From: Palsa-504 sp963808315
GTDB lineage: Bacteria; Actinomycetota; Actinomycetes; Streptosporangiales; Streptosporangiaceae
DNA length: 64,000 bases
Direction of reading: 5' to 3'
Assembly (NCBI GenBank): GCA_963808315.1
Contig: CAWEFK010000016.1
Location: 186,001 to 250,000, forward strand
Shown: piece after piece, positions 58,519 through 64,000 of the stretch
Numbering within the stretch: position 1 is the first letter of the stretch
Layout of the letters: each line of letters opens with the position of its first letter
Made by a program: the position numbers and the translations under genes
The notes under the pieces: generated by a model
The model's input: only the letters and a program-made list of their open reading frames with translations
Databases searched by the model: none
What the model was told of the DNA's origin: nothing

Positions 58519-61500
58519 CTAGCTGCAACCGCTGGTGGAGCCGCAGCCTTCACAGACGTAGCAGCTGCCGGCCGGGCGCATCTTGGTCCCGCAGGTGAGG
58601 CAGAGCGGAGCGTCCGCGGTCCGGCCCTGGTGCGCCTCGATCAGCTCGGTGGAGCTGTGCGGGGCCGGAAAGGGCGCGGCTGCCGGCTGAGCTGGCGGGG
58701 CGGCGTGAACCACTGGCCGTTCGGCGTGATGAGGTTGTTCGACGGCGGCCGACTGGGCCAGTTCGATTGGATCTACCTCCTCGACCAGTTCAGCAGGGTC
58801 GACGGGATCGCCTGGACCGTGACCGGCGACCTCGGCGGCGCGCTCGGCGGCGGACAGAATGCCGAGCTCGGCGCGCTCGTCGTGGGACAGGTGATCCAGC
58901 GCCAGGCGGCGGAAGATGTAGTCCATGACCGAGCTGGCGATCCTGATATCGGGGTCGTCGGTGAGGCCGGCCTGGCTCGAACCTCATGTTGGTGAACTTG
59001 GCGACGTAGGAATCCAGCGGGATGCCGTACTGGAGCCCGACCGAGATGGCCATGGAGAAGGCGTCCATCACGCCGGCCAGCGTCGAGCCCTGCTTGCCCA
59101 GCTTGAGGAACACCTCACCGACCCCGTCGTCGGGATAGCTGGAGGCGGTCATGTAGCCCTCGGCACCCGCGACGGAGAACCTGGTCACGGTGGCGGGCCG
59201 CTGCCGGGGCAGCCGCCTGCGGACCGGGCGGTGCTCGTGCGGCGCGGGCTCGGCCTTGACCTCCTCGGCAACGGACTTCTTACCGGAAGCAGAGAGCGGC
59301 TGGCCGACCTTGCAGTTGTCGCGGTAGATGGCCAGCGCCTTCAGACCGAGCTTCCAGCCCTCGAAGTAGACACGCTCGATGTCTTCGACGGTGGCGCTTT
59401 CCGGCAGGTTCACGGTCTTGCTGATCGCGCCGGACAGGTGCGGCTGCACGGCGGCCATCATCCGGACGTGGCCCATCGCGCCGATCGAGCGCTCGCCCAT
59501 CGCACAGTCGAACACCTCGTAGTGCTCGGGCCGCAGGCTCGGCGCGTTCACCACGTGACCGTGCTCGGCGATGTACTCGGTGATGGCCTCGGCCTGCTCG
59601 TGCGGGTAGCCGAGGTTCTTCAGCGCGCGTGGCACGGTCTGGTTGACGATCTGCATGGAGCCGCCGCCGACCAGCTTCTTGAACTTGACCAGGGCCAGGT
59701 CGGGCTCGATGCCGGTGGTGTCACAGTCCATCATGAGGCCTATGGTGTTGTGGCTCACCATGCCGTTCGCGACGTAAGTGACGTTCTCAGGCACCGACAG
59801 GTCGTAGGTGGGCTGGACGCCACCGTCCTCGTTGGCTTGCACCCGCTCGAAGAGATAGCCGAGCGCCTTCTCCAGCCGGCTGTCCAGCGTCTCGGAGAAG
59901 ATCCGGGAAGCGAGCATCCGCGGGACACCGCCGTGCTTGCGCAGCGACAACATCACCGCGTTGCGGAGCGGGTGACTCACCGGGACCAGCTCGGACCAGA
60001 CCTGCGCCGGAAGGAACACGTAGTCCTTCTTCGCCGACTGGCCGGGCTCCATGTCGGTGACGAGGCGGTCTTTCCGCTGGCCGATGAAGCCGACGAGCTC
60101 GCTGAAGTTCAGCGCGTGGTCGACGTTGCGGAGCCTGACCTGGAAGATGGGGCCGCCCCAGCCGCTTACCGTCTCCCGCGTGGTGGTGGCCATGCCCGCG
60201 GTCAGCAGCAAGGTCCGGATCTCGGCCGCGAACGACTCATGCGCGGTCGACACGCTGGGCACACCGTCTAGTACGGTACCGTCCGCCTCGAAGAGGCCGC
60301 GCACGAACGCGCAGTAGACCATCGGGTCGTTAGCCTCAAGGATCGCTGAGGGCACCCGGGGAACCCAGCCCTTACCGCTGTGGTCCTCGTGCGGTAGTCC
60401 CTTGGCGAACCCCGCCGCCTGCCACCAACGCGCGAGCCGGACCGATGACAGGGTCAGCTCCTGATAGCCCTCCTGTGCCCTTACCGCAGGCTCGAGCCCG
60501 AAGAGTTCCTTGGCCAGGACGGCTAGGCGGCCCGCGACGTCCAGATCCGTGTCCGCCACGCACAGCCTGATTCCCTTCGCGTGCAGGCTGCCGTCGCCCA
60601 TGAAGTAACCCACCAGCTCAGCCAGCTCCGGCGTGACCGCCTCAGGCACGCGGACCTGGCGGTCGCCGGCGTAGTAAGCCTGATCAAGCACGGGCAGCGG
60701 GACCAGGCGCGGCTCGCCGACCAGCGTGCTCAGCTGCACCGGCACGACGTCGCCAGATGCGATATCGGCGAGCCGCTTCCATTCCCATGCGCCGGTGGAA
60801 GGATCCACGACCTTGACGCGGTGAGTAAGAGTCCCCTGGATCTTGTAGCCGCCCTCGGTGCTTATCCGCCGCGTTGGCTCCTCGCCGTTGACGAAGAACT
60901 TCGTCGCCTGGGCAGGACCACCGTCGGTGGACACCGTGACGTCGAGGTTCTGCCAGCGGCCTCCGTAGACATCACCCAGCTCACCGAGCCGGGCAAGACC
61001 GCGACTGGTGGTCACAAGAGTGTCCGGGGTCAGGCATCCGGTCGGTGCGAGCAGGCTGGCCTGCGCGTTCCGGTAGCCGTTGGCCTCGCCTAGCTCCGCG
61101 CACTCCTGCCAGGTCTGCCGGGCCAGGTCAACGATCTCGCGGTCTAGGGTGGCGACCGGGCGGACGGACTCGCTGGCGTCTGCGTGCTTGCGGATGACGC
61201 GCTTGTGCGCCCTGGCGTTGCGGGCGTAACCGTCGTATGGGCCGACGGCGCCGGCTAGCTCGGCTGATGTCTTGTACGCGGCTCCGGTCATCAGCGAGGT
61301 AATCCCCGCGGCGATGGCCCGGCCGCCTTCTGAGTCGTAGGCGTGCCCGGTGGCCATCAGCAGCGCGCCGAGGTTGGCGTAGCCGATGCCCAACTGGCGG
61401 TACGCGCGAGTGGTCTCGGTGATCTTCTCGGTGGGGAAGTCGGCGAAGCAGATGGAGATGTCCATCGCCGTGATGATGAGCTCGGAGATCTTCTTGAACC

Positions 61501-62750
61501 GGACCGCGTCGAAGGTATCGTCCTCGCGGAGGAACTTGAGCAGGTTGATACTGGCCAGGTTGCAACTGGAGTTATCCAGGTGAACATATTCACTGCAGGG
61601 GTTACTCGCTGTGATACGACCGGACTCCGGGCAGGTGTGCCAGTCGTTGATCGTGCCGTCGTACTGGATGCCGGGGTCAGCGCAATCCCACGCGGCCTGC
61701 GCCATCGCGCGCATCAGCTTGCGCGCGTCGACCCGCTCGATCACCTCGCCGGTCAGGCGGCCCAGCAAGTCAAACTCCTTGCCTTCCTCCACCGCCCGCA
61801 TGAACTCGTCGGACACGCGGACCGAGTTGTTCGCGTTCTGGTACTGGACGCTCGACGATGTCCTTGCCGCCGAGGTCCATGTCGAACCCGGCGTCGCGGA
61901 GCACGCGGACCTTCTCTTCCTCACGCGCCTTGGTCGTGATGAAGTCCATGACGTCCGGATGATCCACGTCGAGGACGACCATCTTGGCCGCCCGCCGGGT
62001 GGCGCCGCCCGACTTGATCGTGCCGGCGGAGGCGTCGGCCCCGCGCATGAATGACACCGGGCCGCTGGCGGTGCCGCCGGAGGACAGAAGTTCCTTGCTC
62101 GACCGGATCTTGGACAGGTTGACGCCTGCGCCGGACCCGCCCTTGAAGATCAGGCCCTCTTCCCGGTACCAGTCCAGGATGGCGTCCATCGTGTCGTCCA
62201 CGGCGAGGATAAAGCACGCTGATACCTGCTGCGGGGATGAGGTGCCGACGTTGAACCAGACCGGGGAGTTGAAGGCGAAGATCTGGTGAATCAGGGCATA
62301 CCTGAGCTCGTGACCGAAGATCTCGGCGTCCTCGCCGGTGGCGAAGTAGCCCTGTTCCCGGCCGGTCTGCTCGTACTTGTTGACGACCCGGTCCACGAGC
62401 TGCTTGAGGCTCCACTCACGCTGCGGTGAGCCGACCGCGCCGCGGAAGTACTTGGTGGTCACGATGTTGGCGGCGTTCACCGACCAGAAGTCGGGGAACT
62501 CCACGCCGTGCTGCTCGAAATTGACCGAGCCATCCCGCCAGTTCGTCATGACGACATCCCGGCGCTCCCAGGTGACCTGGTCGTAGGGATGCACGCCCGG
62601 CGTGGTGTGGATGCGCCCGACCTTGAGCCCGCCGCCGTTTCCGCCACGCGGACTCTGAGTTCCTGAGTCCTGGGCTCCCGAGCTCTGGGCGCCCTGACTC
62701 TGGGGCCCCTTCCCCTTACGGCCCGTCGCTCCGCTCACCGTCTCCGTCAT
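58519..62750 (-). CDS. nrdJ: Vitamin B12-dependent (class II) ribonucleotide reductase NrdJ containing an intein, two frame breaks
   Basis: Reduces ribonucleotides using adenosylcobalamin radical chemistry. ATG 62750 has GGGGGAG 3 bases upstream. Conserved sites: FAFNSPVWFNVGTSSPQQVS, EGLIFKGGSGAGVNLSKIRS, ITASNPCSEYVHLDNSSCNL (Asn-Pro-Cys-Ser-Glu active site), then DCDTTGIEPDLALVKFKKLV and VRMMAAVQPHLSGAISKTVN. Two breaks: near 61852 and near 58978, the second repaired by removing one G in a GG/CC run (MRFEPAGLTDDPDI). A zinc-ribbon-like Cys cluster (LCLTCGTKMRPAGSCYVCEG) ends the protein. A 430-residue intein sits between PTG and TIG. nrdR is 81 bases upstream with NrdR-box-like sites before it. 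Confidence 0.95.
59747..61036 (-). other. NrdJ intein with LAGLIDADG homing endonuclease, 430 aa
   Basis: In-frame protein-splicing element. It starts with Cys1 (CLTPDTLVTTSRGLARLGEL, block A) after extein PTG. Block B is IQGTLTHRVKVVDPSTG with the Thr-x2-His. Two endonuclease motifs follow: ELVGYFMGDGSLHAKG and CAFVRGLFEADGTVLDG. It ends VTYVANGMVSHN (blocks F/G, penultimate His and terminal Asn), and extein TIG resumes with Thr as +1 residue. All catalytic splicing residues are present and the frame is open throughout, so splicing is expected. The site is the conserved PTGTIG loop of class II reductase. Confidence 0.93.
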
Positions 62751-62831
62751 TTCTCCCCCTTCCGGGACCCTGCCGGATCCCCGCCAGGCCCTGCATGGCC
62801 ACGCTGCAACAATGACAACTCTGGTGCCGCC

Positions 62832-63320
62832 TTAAGATCCTGATTCCGTCCGCGCCTGGGCGCGGCTGACACCTCGGCGCTCTTCGCGCAAGGCGGTGAT
62901 CTCATCCTCGAAGTCGGCGAGCGACTCGAAACCCCGGTAAACCGAGGCGAACCTCAGGTAGGCAACCTCGTCGAGGTCCCTGAGCGGGCCCAAGATGGCC
63001 AGGCCTACCTCGTGTGAGGGGACCTCGGCCAGGCCCCTCGCCCTGATCGTCTCTTCCACCAGCTGAGCCAGGATCGCCAGCTTGTCCTCGCTGACCGGCC
63101 GTCCCTGGCAGGCGCGCTGGACACCACGGATGATCTTGTCCCGGGTGAACGGCTCGGTGACGCCACTGCGCTTGGCCACCATCAAGATGACCGTCTCCTG
63201 AGTGGTGAACCGGCGCCCGCATTCCGGACACGATCGCCGGCGGCGGATCGCCGCGCCGTCGTCAGCCGTCCGGCTGTCGATGACCCTGCTGTCCGGGTGG
63301 CGACAAAATGGGCAGTGCAC
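62832..63320 (-). CDS. nrdR: Transcriptional repressor NrdR
   Basis: ATP-cone repressor of ribonucleotide reductase genes, 162 aa. Zinc ribbon: HCPFCRHPDSRVIDSR and RRSCPECGRRFTTQETV (four Cys). The ATP-cone begins VILMVAKRSGVTEPFTRDKI and includes VQRACQGRPVSEDKLAILAQ, then AYLRFASVYRGFESLADFED. The GTG start 63320 is standard for the family. It is complete, upstream of nrdJ in the same direction, and preceded by NrdR-box-like sites so it likely represses itself and nrdJ when dATP is abundant. Confidence 0.97.
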   Translation of the reverse strand: MHCPFCRHPDSRVIDSRTADDGAAIRRRRSCPECGRRFTTQETVILMVAKRSGVTEPFTRDKIIRGVQRACQGRPVSEDKLAILAQLVEETIRARGLAEVPSHEVGLAILGPLRDLDEVAYLRFASVYRGFESLADFEDEITALREERRGVSRAQARTESGS

Positions 63321-63370
63321 GCGATCACCTCCCGGCTGCTGCCTGTCGCGTTCCCATTCTAGTCTGTGAA

Positions 63371-63417
63371 CACAACTTGTGGAAAAAACACAACGATGTA
63401 AGTACTAGATGTTGTGG
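63371..63417. promoter_or_regulatory. NrdR-box-like sites upstream of nrdR
   Basis: ACACAACGATGTAAGT (63388-63403) and GTACTAGATGTTGTGG (63402-63417) sit side by side; a perfect CACAACTTGTG palindrome (63371-63381) adds a third candidate. They resemble the NrdR consensus of inverted ACAC/GTGT-like arms around an AT core, in the nrdR promoter where autoregulation is expected. The match to the consensus is partial. Confidence 0.55.
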
Positions 63418-63531
63418 TTACCGTAGACCACGGGGGCGGCCGGAGGCAAGCGCGGGCACGCAGTTGATGAGGAAAGCCCGGCGGCTGGGGTACTTCTGAG
63501 CCCCCCGCCGGCGTGTCGCGAGGCGCGGATC

Positions 63532-63999
63532 TCAGCCGCGCGGGACCCACAGCCGCTGGCCGGCCATGAGGGTGCCGCTGGTCAGCGCGTTTAGCTGAGT
63601 GATCTGCTGGATCACCTGGCGCGGATCGGAGTTGGGATCGGCACTCTCGGCCACTGACCAAAGGGACTGGCCGGGACGGACGACCACCTGGGCGAGGCTG
63701 GGGCCGGTCGTCCGCTGCGATGCGGAACGGCCGGTCGCCTGGGCCGCCCCGGCGATGGCCAGCGACAGTCCGGCCACCAGGAGCGCGACCATGGCCGCGA
63801 CCACGATCCGCCCGCGCCTGGTCAGCCGCAGCGGGCCGGCCGTCGAGGGCGCGGCCGCGGAGCGGACGGTAGCGGAGCGGCGGATGCCGGGGGGCGCAGC
63901 GACGGAGAGCGGGGCCGCGGCGGACCGAAGGCGCAGCGGGGGCCGCGGCGATAGGCGGCGCGGCGGGGGTTGCCACGCGGCCTCCCGCACGATATACAA
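63532..63999 (-). CDS. LysM-domain cell-division/SOS-type protein, may extend past the window
   Basis: Small membrane-anchored LysM protein. An Arg/Pro-rich cytosolic head (about residues 1-58) precedes one membrane helix (RIVVAAMVALLVAGLSLAIA). A LysM fold binding peptidoglycan follows: PSLAQVVVRPGQSLWSVAES, DPRQVIQQITQLNALTSGTL, AGQRLWVPRG. Its place beside nrdR fits the lexA-LysM-nrdR-nrdJ order of actinomycetes, where the LysM protein is an SOS-controlled division inhibitor like YneA. The start is uncertain (TTG 63999 or a downstream GTG) and the right edge may cut the gene. LexA itself would lie just beyond. Confidence 0.82.
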   Translation of the reverse strand: MYIVREAAWQPPPRRLSPRPPLRLRSAAAPLSVAAPPGIRRSATVRSAAAPSTAGPLRLTRRGRIVVAAMVALLVAGLSLAIAGAAQATGRSASQRTTGPSLAQVVVRPGQSLWSVAESADPNSDPRQVIQQITQLNALTSGTLMAGQRLWVPRG

Positions 64000-64000
64000 C

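Overview
High-GC, actinobacterial chromosome. The backbone order matches the Streptomyces core: a LysM protein, nrdR, nrdJ, and further left hrdB, a DUF7455 zinc-ribbon gene, parE and parC. HrdB here starts directly at the acidic linker, without the N-terminal extension of Streptomyces HrdB, so I place the organism near Streptomycetales/Streptosporangiales rather than inside Streptomyces. No phage, plasmid, IS, CRISPR array, rRNA or tRNA was recognised.

Layout. 0-7.7 kb: divergent DMT transporter/MocR regulator, AlkB, a methyltransferase, an S9 peptidase, PadR and a deformylase-like protein. 7.8-13.6 kb: an imuA'-imuB-dnaE2 mutasome read leftward behind an SOS box. 13.9-18.4 kb: a truncated amidohydrolase, a STAND/LuxR regulator and a methyltransferase. 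18.5-25.7 kb: the accessory locus of most interest, with a membrane KAP NTPase, an ECF-type sigma factor translationally coupled to a small partner protein, a TPR-CHAT caspase-like protease and a cytosolic subtilase. 25.7-37.9 kb: SCO1-like lipoprotein, NDH-2, PQQ-like propeller, PEBP, a HTH/PBP regulator, YjbQ-CobU, PfkB-SDR and ParC. 38.5-43.1 kb: ParE, DUF7455 and HrdB. 43.2-58.5 kb: PAS/GAF/PP2C phosphatase, a large unknown protein, fused 5-oxoprolinase, tandem-AAA membrane protein, amidohydrolase, GNAT, DoxX, Acg nitroreductase and a Fic remnant. 58.5-64 kb: intein-bearing NrdJ, NrdR and LysM.

Two themes link the genes. First, genome maintenance: SOS mutasome, AlkB, topoisomerase IV, and B12-dependent nucleotide reduction under NrdR with a cobalamin gene (cobU) in the same window. 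Second, a possible protease-sigma signalling circuit at 18.5-25.7 kb, in which the sigma factor gene and the subtilase gene share an upstream motif of 16-18 bases.

Caveat on the sequence: about twenty genes carry reading-frame breaks, and these include hrdB, parC, parE and nrdJ, which are expected to be intact. Restoring one base at several breaks recovers family-invariant protein, so most breaks look like uncorrected indels in GC-rich runs. I therefore report those genes as whole CDS spanning the break. Only genes that also lack sequence (Fic, the 13.9 kb amidohydrolase, the DUF5753 remnant) are called pseudogenes.
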